A stretch of 64,000 nucleotides of DNA from Neptuniibacter marinus. GTDB taxonomy: Bacteria > Pseudomonadota > Gammaproteobacteria > Pseudomonadales > Balneatricaceae. Location: positions 29,895 to 93,894 of the forward strand of contig NZ_LUTR01000012.1 of assembly GCF_001597725.1 (NCBI RefSeq). Reading direction: 5' to 3'. Below the pieces are notes generated by a model. The model saw only the letters and a program-made list of their open reading frames with translations. It was not told the DNA's origin and made no database searches. Below are positions 45,739-56,375 of the stretch, one piece after another. Numbering within the stretch: position 1 is the first letter of the stretch; every line of letters starts with the position of its first letter. The position numbers were made by a program, and so were the translations under genes.

Positions 45739-47514
45739 ATGGAACAATTATTCATTAAGCTAGTAAACCTAGGAAGATCTGCACCCAAACGTGCATTCCT
45801 AGTTATTTTTCTTTGTCTCGCGCTATGTGATCTATTGTTAGTTCGCGATATAAACTGGCTCATAGAAAATTGGGAGGGAAAACGGTTTTGGGTTAATTAT
45901 AGCTTCAGCCTAATCTCATTATTGCTCCTTATGCTGATCATCTCGCCAAGTAAAAACGGCCCGGTTCGATCTATATTTCTATTTTTTATCTTGGGCACCC
46001 AAATCGCCCAACAATCTTACTTTTCCATTTATCGAAATTTTGTCACGGTCTTTGATCTACGATTTGTCGCTGCCGATCCCTTACTGACCTTAGAGTTATG
46101 GCTTGATAACGCCATTATATTCAAACCGATCTTATTACTTGCGATAGAGCTCCCGCTCTTAATGTTACTTTTCCGCTTAAACCTCAAACCTAAATGGTGG
46201 GTTAGAGGCGGTAGCTTTATTGTTGCATCACTGTTCTTTTTACTTGTCTCATTTAGCTGGTATGGCATTAGCAAATATCAATTTAGTTCAGTCGCCTACG
46301 CTGGCGTGTTTCCTAACCTTATCGAAAGAAATGCCTTTGAAGGCAAGTTAGCTGACAAACCAGTGTTAACCGCTCAAGAACCCGCCAGTAACGCACCCAA
46401 TATAGTTTTTGTAGTTGGTGAATCCCTTACCCTAGATCACACAGGTATTGCCGGATATGAACGGCAAACAACACCAAGATTACAAGGGATGATGGAACGT
46501 GGCGAGATGCTGTTGTATCGCAATGCAGTCAGTATAGGCACACGTACACTTAGCTCAGTGCCTTATATGCTCACAGGCTTACAAGGAATCGATCCTCACG
46601 GCCTCGTCTATAGTAGCCCCACTATTTTCAATTACGCCAAAGCGGCGGGATACAGAACGGCGTTAATAACGGCTCAAGACTTTCAGTGGCGAAATGTAGA
46701 TCAAATATTTGTTGATCAAGACTTAGATTTCTACAAACCAGGTACAGACTTCAGCGTCTCAGTTTCCGTCTCAGAAGGGGCGGATGATATGAAAGTACTT
46801 AAAGAAGGTATTATTCCCTTCCTTGACTCATCATTAGGTGATCATCAAAAAGCACCTATGCTTTTAGTGGCGCAGATGAACGGTAGTCATTACCCCTATA
46901 GCAACCACTCGCCTGAGTCGATCAAAAAATTCCTTCCAGAAGAGAAGCCTAACGGTATTAATGCCTACGACAACACTGTGTTATACACAGACCTATACCT
47001 TGAGACATTGGTCAAAAATATCAGGCAGCGAGACCCAAATGCCTGGGTATTCTATTCTTCCGATCATGGCCAAGATATCTCGCAAAACAAAACATCATTC
47101 AACTCAGGCTATGGGTCCGGCGTTATACACAACCCGTTAATGGTATTCCCACCGGCAGAATTCTTGGAAACACTGAGAATCAATGAAACGGCGCCGGTTA
47201 GCCAAGCGGACATTTTTGCAACTATTATTAATTTGATGCAGATTGAACCTGTATCAGAAATCAACGGCATCGATTTGAGAACGGCTATCGACCCAACAAG
47301 GCTACGTGTTGTATCCGCTTATATGAAAACGCTCCACAATGAGCCAAATGCAGTTCTTATTATGCCGAACCTCAGCTATATCTATATCGATTTTGATCGA
47401 CAAAGCGCTACGCTGGCTGATGGAAAAACCATCATTCCCTATAAAGAGATGGCCGCAGAATATCGAGCTATTTTTGATCATCGCCTAAAACCAACAAACC
47501 ACAATGAGCCTTAG
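45739..47514 (+). CDS. phosphoethanolamine transferase (EptA/OpgE/CptA-type sulfatase-fold protein)
   Basis: A 591-residue inner membrane enzyme. About five N-terminal helices lie within residues 20-180, followed by a periplasmic alkaline phosphatase-fold domain. Metal ligand Glu228 in VFVVGESLT and the GTRTLSSVPYMLTG segment (nucleophile candidate Thr268, the same 40-residue spacing as in Neisseria EptA) are present, as is SSDHGQD for the second metal site. It transfers phosphoethanolamine from phosphatidylethanolamine to an envelope glycan. Since waaF and waaC follow, an LPS core or lipid A target is inferred. Confidence 0.83.
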   Translation: MEQLFIKLVNLGRSAPKRAFLVIFLCLALCDLLLVRDINWLIENWEGKRFWVNYSFSLISLLLLMLIISPSKNGPVRSIFLFFILGTQIAQQSYFSIYRNFVTVFDLRFVAADPLLTLELWLDNAIIFKPILLLAIELPLLMLLFRLNLKPKWWVRGGSFIVASLFFLLVSFSWYGISKYQFSSVAYAGVFPNLIERNAFEGKLADKPVLTAQEPASNAPNIVFVVGESLTLDHTGIAGYERQTTPRLQGMMERGEMLLYRNAVSIGTRTLSSVPYMLTGLQGIDPHGLVYSSPTIFNYAKAAGYRTALITAQDFQWRNVDQIFVDQDLDFYKPGTDFSVSVSVSEGADDMKVLKEGIIPFLDSSLGDHQKAPMLLVAQMNGSHYPYSNHSPESIKKFLPEEKPNGINAYDNTVLYTDLYLETLVKNIRQRDPNAWVFYSSDHGQDISQNKTSFNSGYGSGVIHNPLMVFPPAEFLETLRINETAPVSQADIFATIINLMQIEPVSEINGIDLRTAIDPTRLRVVSAYMKTLHNEPNAVLIMPNLSYIYIDFDRQSATLADGKTIIPYKEMAAEYRAIFDHRLKPTNHNEP

Positions 47515-47564
47515 ATTATGTTTGCTAATGCTGCGTTTACTTATCAAATGCTAGGTCGCTTCAA

Positions 47565-48587
47565 ATGAAAATACTGATTATCGGACCTTCATGGGTTGGC
47601 GATATGCTGATGAGTCAATCACTCTACAAGCATCTAAAGCAACAAAACCCTGCGCGAGAAATCGATGTATTAGCGCCTAACTGGTGCCGTCCTGTTTTAG
47701 CTAGAATGCCCGAGATCAATCAAGCAATTGAGATGCCGGTAGGCCATGGTAGTTTACAATGGTCACTGAGGAAAAAAATTGGCAAACAACTCGCCCAAAC
47801 AGGCTATGAGCAAGCATTTATACTGCCCAACTCCTTAAAGTCCGCATTAATCCCTTGGTTTGCGAAGATCCCAACACGCACAGGATGGCGTGGGGAGATG
47901 CGCTACGGATTGCTAAATGATCTACGCGTATTAGATAAAGACGCATTTCCCTTGATGGTCCAACGTTATGTCGCTTTATCACAACCATCAGAAGCGTCAG
48001 CCTTAGCATTAGATAACATACTCTATCCACGCCTTACCGTAGACGATGAACAGCGTATAAAAGCTTTAGAGCAGTTCAGCCTTACAACCGATCAAGCCAT
48101 TGCTTTCTGCCCAGGTGCAGAATTTGGCCCGGCTAAACGTTGGCCCGATTACCATTATGCGTCACTCGCGAAAAAACTAATTGCCGACGGCTATCAGATT
48201 TGGTTATTTGGCTCAGCAAAAGACCATGATACCTGCCAACAAATACAGAACCAGCTAACAAGCAACGAACAAGCAAGCTGCCATAATCTAGCCGGAGAGA
48301 CCAGCTTACCCCAAGCGATCGACCTCATTTCGCAGTGTAAAGCAGCTGTCAGTAACGATTCAGGTCTAATGCATATTGCATCAGCCGTTAATACACCGCT
48401 AGTAGCCCTTTATGGGCCCACCAGTCCAGACTTCACCCCGCCGCTATCTCAACAAGCAGAAATAATCCGCTTGATTGATGGTTTTCACAAAATAAGAAAA
48501 GGCGATGCAGACCAAGGCTACCATCAAAGCCTCATCGATATCCGCCCAGATATGGCTTATACAGCACTGCAACAGTGGTTAAAATAA
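47565..48587 (+). CDS. waaF: ADP-heptose:LPS heptosyltransferase II WaaF
   Basis: A 340-residue GT9 enzyme adding the second inner-core heptose. MKILIIGPSWVGDMLMSQSLY is the WaaF N-terminus, and FCPGAEFGPAKRWPDYHYA and AVSNDSGLMHIASAVNTPLVALYGPTSP form the donor site. It shares its last base with the waaC start. Confidence 0.94.
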   Translation: MKILIIGPSWVGDMLMSQSLYKHLKQQNPAREIDVLAPNWCRPVLARMPEINQAIEMPVGHGSLQWSLRKKIGKQLAQTGYEQAFILPNSLKSALIPWFAKIPTRTGWRGEMRYGLLNDLRVLDKDAFPLMVQRYVALSQPSEASALALDNILYPRLTVDDEQRIKALEQFSLTTDQAIAFCPGAEFGPAKRWPDYHYASLAKKLIADGYQIWLFGSAKDHDTCQQIQNQLTSNEQASCHNLAGETSLPQAIDLISQCKAAVSNDSGLMHIASAVNTPLVALYGPTSPDFTPPLSQQAEIIRLIDGFHKIRKGDADQGYHQSLIDIRPDMAYTALQQWLK

Positions 48588-49567
48588 TGAAAGTACTGAT
48601 CGTAAAAACTTCCTCTATGGGCGATGTCATCCATACACTTCCTGCATTAACTGATGCCGCTGCTGCCTATCCTGATATTCGCTTTGATTGGGTAGTGGAG
48701 GAGGGGTTTCAAGAGATCCCCCATTGGCATCCCCAAGTGGACAACGTCATTCCTGTTGCGATTAGACGGTGGCGCAAAAGCATTATTCAAACCTTAAAAA
48801 AGGGTGAATGGTCAGCTTATAAAGCTCAATTACAGGCACAAAATTACGATTTTGTTATTGATGCTCAAGGACTATTAAAAAGCGCGCTTCTAGTTTCTAA
48901 ACTTGCCCACGGCCCCAGCTATGGCCTAGATAAAGGGTCTGCTAAAGAACCGTTGGCTGCCCGCTTTTACGACAACCCCATTTATGTAGATAAAAACCTA
49001 CATGCAGTCGAGCGTATACGTCAATTATTTGCCAAAGCTCTAAATTACCCCCTACCTAAGCAGCTAGGTGATTTTTCCATTCGCCCACATTTTGTACCAA
49101 CATCACCGACAGAGCCCTATTTAGTATTCCAACACAGTACAACTCGATTTGATAAGCATTGGCCTGAAGAGTATTGGATCTCACTCATCGAAAAAGCCAG
49201 TGATTGGAAGATTAAACTCCCTTGGGGTAGTGAAGCAGAGAAAGAGCGTGCCGAGCGCTTAGCGCACAACCAACCACACGTAGAAGTTCTCCCTAAACTA
49301 TCGCTGTCAGAAGTAGCAACTGTGCTTGTTAGTGCCACAGGGTGCGTTTCAGTAGATACAGGCTTATCTCACCTCGCTGCCGCGCTTGATACACCCAACT
49401 TAATACTTTTTGGCCCAACCGACCCCGGTTTAGTGGGTGGTTACGGCAAAAATCAGCAATGCTTAGAAGCTAAAAATTATCCTCTCAACACACACAAAGC
49501 TGAACCTGCCGTTTTTGCTCCGTTAACGCCGGACATAGTTTGGGCCACTTTCCAAAAAATGATTTAA
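48587..49567 (+). CDS. waaC: ADP-heptose:LPS heptosyltransferase I WaaC
   Basis: A 326-residue GT9 enzyme adding the first heptose to Kdo. It begins MKVLIVKTSSMGDVIHTLPAL, with DAQGLLKSA, and SVDTGLSHLAAALDTPNLILFGPTDP as the ADP-heptose site. ATG at 48587 overlaps the waaF TAA; a further upstream in-frame start lies inside waaF and is not needed. It completes the heptose route begun by gmhA and hldE in this window. Confidence 0.95.
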   Translation: MKVLIVKTSSMGDVIHTLPALTDAAAAYPDIRFDWVVEEGFQEIPHWHPQVDNVIPVAIRRWRKSIIQTLKKGEWSAYKAQLQAQNYDFVIDAQGLLKSALLVSKLAHGPSYGLDKGSAKEPLAARFYDNPIYVDKNLHAVERIRQLFAKALNYPLPKQLGDFSIRPHFVPTSPTEPYLVFQHSTTRFDKHWPEEYWISLIEKASDWKIKLPWGSEAEKERAERLAHNQPHVEVLPKLSLSEVATVLVSATGCVSVDTGLSHLAAALDTPNLILFGPTDPGLVGGYGKNQQCLEAKNYPLNTHKAEPAVFAPLTPDIVWATFQKMI

Positions 49568-49675
49568 CCCTTACTGATCTCAATCACATTATCACACGGA
49601 TATATTGGCGGCCTCATTCATACCAACTAGCATTAGAGTAGGGTATGTTTTAATAAAAAACAGAGCGAAAACCAA

Positions 49676-49948
49676 ATGTTCGCATCATTACTAGAGCGCC
49701 GTGATCAAGCAGATGTTGAACGGCTATCTAATGAGATCAAAACAGCCTTGGCCGATCGATCATCATCACTGGATGCATAAAATCAGCCTAGCCATGATGA
49801 TATCAAAAACTCTATAAAGCGAGCGGATGTCGCGCTATATACCGCAAAAAATAGCGGCCGAAATAAAACCATTAGCTTAGATGCTGCAGAAGCCGGAGCG
49901 ATTAATCAAAACAGTGCCGATAGTGAACTTAATCAAGTAGACGCCTAA
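49676..49948 (+). pseudogene. remnant of a GGDEF-domain (diguanylate cyclase) gene
   Basis: One frame encodes FASLLERRDQADVERLSNEIK, matching the part of a GGDEF domain just after the GGDEF motif, then an in-frame TAA at 49778. The same frame then continues with IKRADVALYTAKNSGRNKT, the usual end of a GGDEF domain, and a tail to TAA at 49946. The GGDEF motif itself and about 20-30 residues in the middle are missing, so this is a truncated, internally deleted pseudogene. Confidence 0.8.
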
Positions 49949-50028
49949 ACAACTGGTAATCTAAACATATATATAGTTTAAGGACGTAATAAAGTGATTG
50001 AAGAGCTTTCCTAGAACAAGGAAAAAAA

Positions 50029-50104
<76 letters not shown>

Positions 50105-50422
50105 ACACTGAGGACGCGAATCTTAGGGATTTTTTATCTGCGAATCAAGCCCCTTTTTTAAAAAAATAACTTTTCTTTAACATTATTCCCTTCTGATAGA
50201 TCTACCTAGTATTTTTATAACCCATCCGACCTTCGACATATTTCTTGACAATGAAATTGAACGAACGTTAAATTTGGTCGATTAAGGTTCTATAAAAGAG
50301 CATTGCAAAAACCTACTTTAGAACAAGCTCTTAGATAAATAGAACCAATTCTTAGACAAAGAGTTGCGGCATACGCTTTACCATGTAAGCCTAATTACTC
50401 ACCTTGTTCGGAGAACAAAATA
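50105..50422. other. AT-rich intergenic stretch
   Basis: These 318 bases contain the tRNA-Thr promoter region on the minus strand. I see no gene-like frame, repeat or strong hairpin in it. Confidence 0.6.
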
Positions 50423-51421
50423 ATGCGCGCTTATCAAGTAACAACTGCCGATAGCATCAATACGCTCCAACAAGTAGTAATAGATATTCCTACCCCAGCT
50501 GCTGATGAAATTTTGGTAAAAATGAAAGCCTGTCCACTCAACTATCGCGACATACTGATCACCATGGGTGGATATGTAAGGAATGACATACGCCCAATCA
50601 TCCCTCTATTTTGATGGTACAGGCGAAGATGTTAGCGTGGGTAAGTCTGTCACCAACTTTCAAATAGGTGATCGCGTTATTGGCAACTTTTTCCAAGCCT
50701 GGAAAGAGGGGAAAATTGATGATGCAGGACTTAATTCTGCAATGGGCGGCAGTATAAATGGTGTGCTTGCCGACTACTTTATCCTTAAAGCCGATTGTAG
50801 TGTCAAAATTCCTGATTATCTCGCATATGCTGAAGCTGCAACACTACCCAACAACTGCATGGCATTCACTTGTCTCTGTTGGTGAGTTAAAGCCTAACCA
50901 TGCAGTTCTACTCTTGGGTACTGGCGTTTCTATCTTTGGATTGCAAATTGCCAAGGCCCTTGGTGCCAAGACGATTATCACCTCTTCCAGCGATGAACAG
51001 CTTGCGTACACTTGGCGCAGATCACACAATCAATTATAAAACTCATCCAAATTGGGAAGAAGAAGTACTAAAAGTCACTAACGGAGAAGGTGTAGATAAC
51101 GTACTTGAAGTTGGTGGTGCAGGTACATTTGAAAAATCTTCAGCCTGCGTAAAACCCAATGGAACGGTCTCCCTAATAGGCATGCTTACCGGTCTTGAAA
51201 GCCCTTCTATTAGTTTGATGACTATTTTCAACCTATTACGGATTCAAGGTATTTTTGTTGGCAGCACAGAGATGCTTACACAGCTTATCTCAACTATGGA
51301 AACCCATAAGATTCATCCTCAAATTGATAAAAAGTTCCCATTCTCTCAGGCACTCGATGCTTATGAATGGATGGCGCAAGCTAAACATTTCGGCAAAGTT
51401 GTGATCGAAAGCGAAGACTAA
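50423..51421 (+). pseudogene. frameshifted MDR-family alcohol/quinone dehydrogenase
   Basis: Four consecutive frame segments together form one medium-chain dehydrogenase: MRAYQVT...CPLNYRDILITMGGY (frame of 50423), DGTGEDVSVG...IGDRVIGNFF (next frame, to about 50850), TAWHSLVSVGELKPNHAVLLLGTG (third frame, to about 51000), and LGADHTINYK...GKVVIESED (fourth, to 51421). Each change shifts by +1; the first lies in a TTTT run near 50611. No zinc-ligand signature is seen, so it belongs to the NADPH:quinone reductase-like group. Three shifts in 1 kb indicate a decayed gene unless the assembly is at fault. Confidence 0.85.
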
Positions 51422-51470
51422 GATAGATTTGTGGGGAAGCTAAAAAAGCGCATCACCCCCCACATTTTTA

Positions 51471-54400
51471 TTACAACGGTGTTTGTGTTTCTAGCGGTAA
51501 TGGTTTTAACCGGAAAGAATGGAAAATATGATACATAATAGGCACGAGCACTAGGCTCACTAACATAGAAAAGCTTAGTCCCCACACAACGCTCACAGCC
51601 AAGGGCTGTAACATTTCAGCACCATCACCCCAACCTAAGGCCAAAGGCAACATGCCGACAACCGTACTTAATGTCGTCATTAAAATCGGCCTTAAACGCA
51701 ATCGTGCAGCCGTAACAATCGATTCAGATAACTCTGCACCTCGCGCACGTTCCAACTCGATATACTCGACCATTAAGATAGCATTATTCACTACAATACC
51801 AACTAACATGATCATACCGAGCCAAACGGGCATAGACAGCGGCAGAGCCAATGCATAAATACCTAACGCCACCCCCACAGAAGCAAATGGCACACTCAAA
51901 ATAATAATTAATGGGTTCACTAGTGACTCATACTGAATAGCCATCACGACAAACACTAAAAAGAGCGCCAAAAGTAATAAAATATCTGTTAGTTCTTGCT
52001 GTTCAGCTAACGCTTGTTTAGAACCACCATCATACAAAGTATATCCAGCTGGTATTTCAATCTGCTCTCTTAATTGATCTAAGGCTTGAACCGCCTCCCC
52101 TAAGGTAGCATTACCAGTCAACGATGCAGTTACCTCGACAATACGCATCTGGTTATCACGTTTAATTGTAGCGGGTGTTTCTAACAATTCGATGGACGCA
52201 ACCGTACCAAGGTAAACTGGTGGTGATTCATCCGATGCTGGAAAAAGAATAATAGACTCTAAATCCTGTGGAGAAATTATCTCTGTTTGCGCTAAGCGGA
52301 GGCGGATATCGTAGGATCGATCCCCCTCAAGAAAATCACTCACAACAGTACCTTGCAAAGCAATTTGTGTGGCTTGAGTAAGATCCTGTAGATTTAAACC
52401 TAATTGTGCGGCCCGCTTTCGATCCAAAGTAATGGCAATTTCAAACTGCTCATCCTCGGCGGAATGGGCAATATTACTCAAACCTGGGATATTAGCCATT
52501 TTCGCGCTGATCTCATCAGCAATCAGCTTAAGTTGTTCATTATCACTACCTTGTATTCTCAAACTGAGGTCATCATCGCCTCTATTTGTTCTGATGCCTC
52601 GAATACCTCGTTGAGACATATTAATCTTAAAACCTGCCAACTGAAGGTTATTTATCTGCTTGTTCATACGCTCCATCCACTCATGACTACTCACTGAGCG
52701 CTCAGATAAAGGTTTAAGCTGGGCAATGATGGTGGTACGGCTAGGCGTTTCCCTCTGCGTTCGACCAACGACGGAACCACCCACTAAAGTAAAAACAGTA
52801 TCGATTTCTGGTTGTTTAGCAAACAAACTTTCAATGATATGCGCTTTCTCATCCATCTCGGCCAATGAAATACCAATATCAGCAGAGACAATCACTCGAA
52901 TACGTCCATCATCCAGCTGTGGTAAAAATATCTGTTTACCACTCATAAAAATAGGAATACTGGCCGCTAAACCAAGGACAAATAAAATCACCGTAAGCCA
53001 ACGCACTTGAAGTATTTTAGATATGATAACCGCGTAAAACTCCTGCAAGTGGTTAACCCCCTTATCCACCTGTTTACGCAGCCAGTTTGTATTCAAGCTA
53101 GTCACTTTTGCGGCATAGGCTGGCACTAGCGTTAACGCAATAATCATTGAGGCAAAAATGGCCGCAGAGATAGTGAAAATCAGCTCCCGAAACAACAAGC
53201 CCGTCAGCCCACCAATAAATAGAAAAGGTAATACCGCAGACAAGTTAGTAGAAGTGGAGGCGATGATAGCCCCATTTACCTCTGTAGCCGCATCAGAGGC
53301 CGCATCCGCAGGCTTTTCGTGCTCACATTGATGTCGATATATGTTTTCCAACATCACAATCGTATTGTCTACCAACATCCCTACGCCTAACGCTAAACCA
53401 CCTAAGGTCATCACATTTAAAGTTAGCCCACCGAGCCCCATTAAGACGCAGGTAAACATAATGGCAATAGGAATAGCGCTACCAATAATCAGCGTGCGAC
53501 GTAAATTGCCTAGGAAGATATACACAACCGACATCGCCAACAAAGCACCACTAATGGCCGCCAAACTAGCATTTTGTAAAGATTGATAAATATAAATAGA
53601 CTGATCAGATACAGTAGTTACACTGACATCTTCAGGTAAAATTTTCTGTTCTTTAAGCCAACGCAATCGCTCTTGAACTACATTAACTACTGACGTGGTG
53701 TTAGCTGTAGGCTGCTTCTGGATAGATAATTTGATGCCACCAATACCATTAGCACGAACTTTAATACGCTCATCCTCATGGGTATCAAGCACCTCAGCAA
53801 CATCACTAAGATAGACGGTGTTCCCAGCATGCTGGGCCACTGGAAGTTGCCTGATCCCCTCCACACTTTTAAGGCGACCACTAATACGGCCCGTAATTTC
53901 ATGGGCGGGCATCTGCAATCGCCCTATGGGCTCATCGCTATTAGATTTTTCCAAAGTATTAATAACATCTTGATAACTCAGCCCTAAGCCCGCTAAGCGA
54001 CTTTGATCAGGAATAATCTGAATTTCTCTCTCGAGTCCACCACCCACCTCAGCAGCAGCAACACCCGGCAAATTCAAAAACCATTTAGCAAATACATCAT
54101 CGACCCAACGGCGAAGCTCAACCCCGTTTCTGAATTGAGAACTAATAACAAACTCCATAACGGGAATTTGAGACGGATCGAGCTTATAAATAATAGGAGG
54201 ATCAATGCTATCAGGAAGAAATCTTTTTGCGCGGTCTAATCGTGTACTGGCATCACGTAGGGCAATATCAATATCTTTTCCGTAATCAAACGCCAAATCA
54301 ACCGTTGCAAGCCCGCGTGTTGTATTAGATTGAACACTAATTGCATCTTCTGTAATTGCTAATTGCTCTTCAAGCTGACGAGTTACTTTATCCTCCATCA

Positions 54401-54587
54401 CAGAGACAGGTACACCGCTATCGATAATGCGCACACGCACTTCTGGATAAATAATATTAGGTAAAAGATCGATAGCTAAACGGCTAAGTGTAAATAATCC
54501 CAAGACAATCACAGCTGCAGCAATCATACTCACCCCAACAGGATGCCGAATGGACCAACTGGCAATGCTTTTACGATGGTTATTCAT
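51471..54587 (-). CDS. RND multidrug efflux transporter (AcrB/HAE1-like)
   Basis: A 1038-residue inner membrane proton-driven pump subunit with the two-fold RND layout. TM1 lies near residues 15-35 before a large periplasmic domain, TM2-6 near 335-480, TM7 near 530, a second periplasmic domain to about 860, then the last helices. SIRHPVGVSMI and a LGGLALGVGMLVDNTIVMLENIYRH stretch (carrying the Asp of the proton relay) are typical. The adaptor gene upstream overlaps by eight bases. No outer membrane channel gene is adjacent, so it probably uses a shared TolC-type channel. Confidence 0.92.
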   Translation of the reverse strand: MNNHRKSIASWSIRHPVGVSMIAAAVIVLGLFTLSRLAIDLLPNIIYPEVRVRIIDSGVPVSVMEDKVTRQLEEQLAITEDAISVQSNTTRGLATVDLAFDYGKDIDIALRDASTRLDRAKRFLPDSIDPPIIYKLDPSQIPVMEFVISSQFRNGVELRRWVDDVFAKWFLNLPGVAAAEVGGGLEREIQIIPDQSRLAGLGLSYQDVINTLEKSNSDEPIGRLQMPAHEITGRISGRLKSVEGIRQLPVAQHAGNTVYLSDVAEVLDTHEDERIKVRANGIGGIKLSIQKQPTANTTSVVNVVQERLRWLKEQKILPEDVSVTTVSDQSIYIYQSLQNASLAAISGALLAMSVVYIFLGNLRRTLIIGSAIPIAIMFTCVLMGLGGLTLNVMTLGGLALGVGMLVDNTIVMLENIYRHQCEHEKPADAASDAATEVNGAIIASTSTNLSAVLPFLFIGGLTGLLFRELIFTISAAIFASMIIALTLVPAYAAKVTSLNTNWLRKQVDKGVNHLQEFYAVIISKILQVRWLTVILFVLGLAASIPIFMSGKQIFLPQLDDGRIRVIVSADIGISLAEMDEKAHIIESLFAKQPEIDTVFTLVGGSVVGRTQRETPSRTTIIAQLKPLSERSVSSHEWMERMNKQINNLQLAGFKINMSQRGIRGIRTNRGDDDLSLRIQGSDNEQLKLIADEISAKMANIPGLSNIAHSAEDEQFEIAITLDRKRAAQLGLNLQDLTQATQIALQGTVVSDFLEGDRSYDIRLRLAQTEIISPQDLESIILFPASDESPPVYLGTVASIELLETPATIKRDNQMRIVEVTASLTGNATLGEAVQALDQLREQIEIPAGYTLYDGGSKQALAEQQELTDILLLLALFLVFVVMAIQYESLVNPLIIILSVPFASVGVALGIYALALPLSMPVWLGMIMLVGIVVNNAILMVEYIELERARGAELSESIVTAARLRLRPILMTTLSTVVGMLPLALGWGDGAEMLQPLAVSVVWGLSFSMLVSLVLVPIMYHIFHSFRLKPLPLETQTPL

Positions 54588-55689
54588 TAGGAGAGTCTAT
54601 GCGAAGGTTGTTATTAAGTTCTGCGGGCACTGTATTCGATGCAATAACTTTGACCTGCGTACCATTGCGTAAATTCGTATAGCCCCGAGTTACTATTCTT
54701 TCACCCTCTTCAAGGCCTCTTAAAATCTCTATTTGTTCGCCTATTTTCAATCCACTCACAACCGGTCGAATCTCCGCCCGATTATCATCACCAATAATGT
54801 AGACATATTCCCCCTGCGAAGAACGTCTAAGCGCAGCGAAAGGAATCAACAGACGAATAGCTTCCTGAGTTTTTAATTTAACCCGTGCCAACTGTCCAGG
54901 CAGAGCGCCTTTAGGTACAGGGGACAATGCAATTTCTACGATTCCGGTACGCGTAACCGGATTAAGTGTTGGATAGATACGGGTTATTTTTCCTTTAACA
55001 AAAGGTTCTGCTAAATCTTGGCCACCAGCAAGTGCATCGATAGTCATAGAAACCGCATCACCTAAATGCAGTTTATTAATCAACAAGGCCGATACATTTA
55101 ACTCAGTAATCAATGAGCTTTGATCGGAGATCGTTAACAAATGGCTATAGCTTTCAACTATGTTTCCTTGCTCGGTTAAACGCTCACTAATGACCCCATC
55201 AATCGGTGCTCTTATTTGTGTGTAATCTAACCGAGTCGCTAAAAGCTGCTCGTCTGCTTGAGCAACTGCCAATTCAGTTTCAACCCGAGTTAATTCTATT
55301 TCCGCCGCTAATTTACGCTTCGCTAAGCCACGGATACGCTTTAAATCCTTTTCCGCTTTACTGCGTAAGGCTTGTGCGCGTTTAAACTGTGCTTTTAACA
55401 AACGATCATCAAGACGTGCAACCATATCCCCGGCCTTTACCCGATCACCTTCATAAAAAGGTAAAAACGTAATACTGCCCTCTTCTTGGCTATAAATGTG
55501 TATATCTTGGTGGGCTCGTAATGTACCTGTTCGTTCTCTCTCTATAGAGGTACTAACTTTTGATGCAGCAACGATTTGGACCAGATGCTCTTTTTTCTTC
55601 TTCGCTTGATTAGCTTCAGGCTTAGAACAGCTACTTAATACTATGCAAAAAAAGAGAGAACCAATTATTAGAAAAAAATTACGCAACAT
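54580..55689 (-). CDS. RND periplasmic adaptor lipoprotein (membrane fusion protein)
   Basis: A 369-residue adaptor that links the RND pump to the outer membrane channel. The signal ends at a lipobox LSSC (Cys21). A split lipoyl domain (IHIYSQEEGSITFLPFYEGDRVKAGDMVARLD and IRAPIDGVISERLTEQGNIV) flanks an alpha-helical hairpin (about residues 95-145), then beta-barrel and membrane-proximal domains. ATG at 55689 is chosen; a GTG one codon earlier is equally possible. It is the first gene of the efflux operon. Confidence 0.9.
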   Translation of the reverse strand: MLRNFFLIIGSLFFCIVLSSCSKPEANQAKKKKEHLVQIVAASKVSTSIERERTGTLRAHQDIHIYSQEEGSITFLPFYEGDRVKAGDMVARLDDRLLKAQFKRAQALRSKAEKDLKRIRGLAKRKLAAEIELTRVETELAVAQADEQLLATRLDYTQIRAPIDGVISERLTEQGNIVESYSHLLTISDQSSLITELNVSALLINKLHLGDAVSMTIDALAGGQDLAEPFVKGKITRIYPTLNPVTRTGIVEIALSPVPKGALPGQLARVKLKTQEAIRLLIPFAALRRSSQGEYVYIIGDDNRAEIRPVVSGLKIGEQIEILRGLEEGERIVTRGYTNLRNGTQVKVIASNTVPAELNNNLRIDSPNE

Positions 55690-56188
55690 CACAATATACC
55701 TATAAATAAAACGACACTGCGCCCACTTATCTAGCTAAAAAGAAAAGAGTCACGCGATTTGTACTTTTTTTCATCCTAGAAGCTAAAAAAATTCAGGTCT
55801 ATATCTATGTTTTACTACTCTGATATTACAAATAATAGAGTACTCAAACTTACCCTACTTCATATAAATTAAAACGAAGCTCCCCAAAAAAAACTAACCG
55901 ATTCTATCGTCGTAATATTGGTATGGTTTTACCTTCATACGCAAAGCCGTTTACTAAAATTCAAACGCTTTGTTCTATACAAAAAGAACGACAACAGAAG
56001 ATATATCTAATTTAAAAATACCTAATGTATATAATATAAAAACCGCTCTAGTTAAGCCTAAAAAGAATACTAAAATGGCCTAAACAAGCAAAATATACTA
56101 CATAAGTAGCAATTAACTAGATATAAGCTTGCACAAAAACAAATAAGGACTATGGTGTTACAAAATACTACTTAAGAGTTGATTTCAT
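55690..56188. other. AT-rich intergenic region upstream of the efflux operon
   Basis: About 500 bases, noticeably richer in A and T than the flanking genes. They must contain the promoter of the leftward efflux operon. No convincing gene, tRNA, terminator or repeat was found. Confidence 0.6.
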
Positions 56189-56374
56189 ATGATTAGCTAC
56201 AGTAATAAGTTACGTAAAACTGAGCAGCTACAATCCGAGCCTTCTCTAGTATCACCCCCAAAAAACAGAACTAACTTTCGCTGCTTTCAGAACTTAAAAG
56301 ACGCATTAAAACGTTCTGAAGAGCTACTTCATAAAGCGGAAGAATTACAAAAAGAGTTTGGCAAAAAAGTATGA
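56189..56374 (+). CDS. possible small protein, unknown
   Basis: A 61-residue frame whose C-terminal half (DALKRSEELLHKAEELQKEF) would form an amphipathic, coiled-coil-like helix, with a polar Pro/Ser-rich first half. The ribosome binding site is weak (AGAG about 13 bases before ATG). No family recognised. It is isolated in AT-rich DNA and is followed at once by a tandem repeat, so it may be a remnant or a chance frame. Confidence 0.35.
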   Translation: MISYSNKLRKTEQLQSEPSLVSPPKNRTNFRCFQNLKDALKRSEELLHKAEELQKEFGKKV

Positions 56375-56375
56375 G

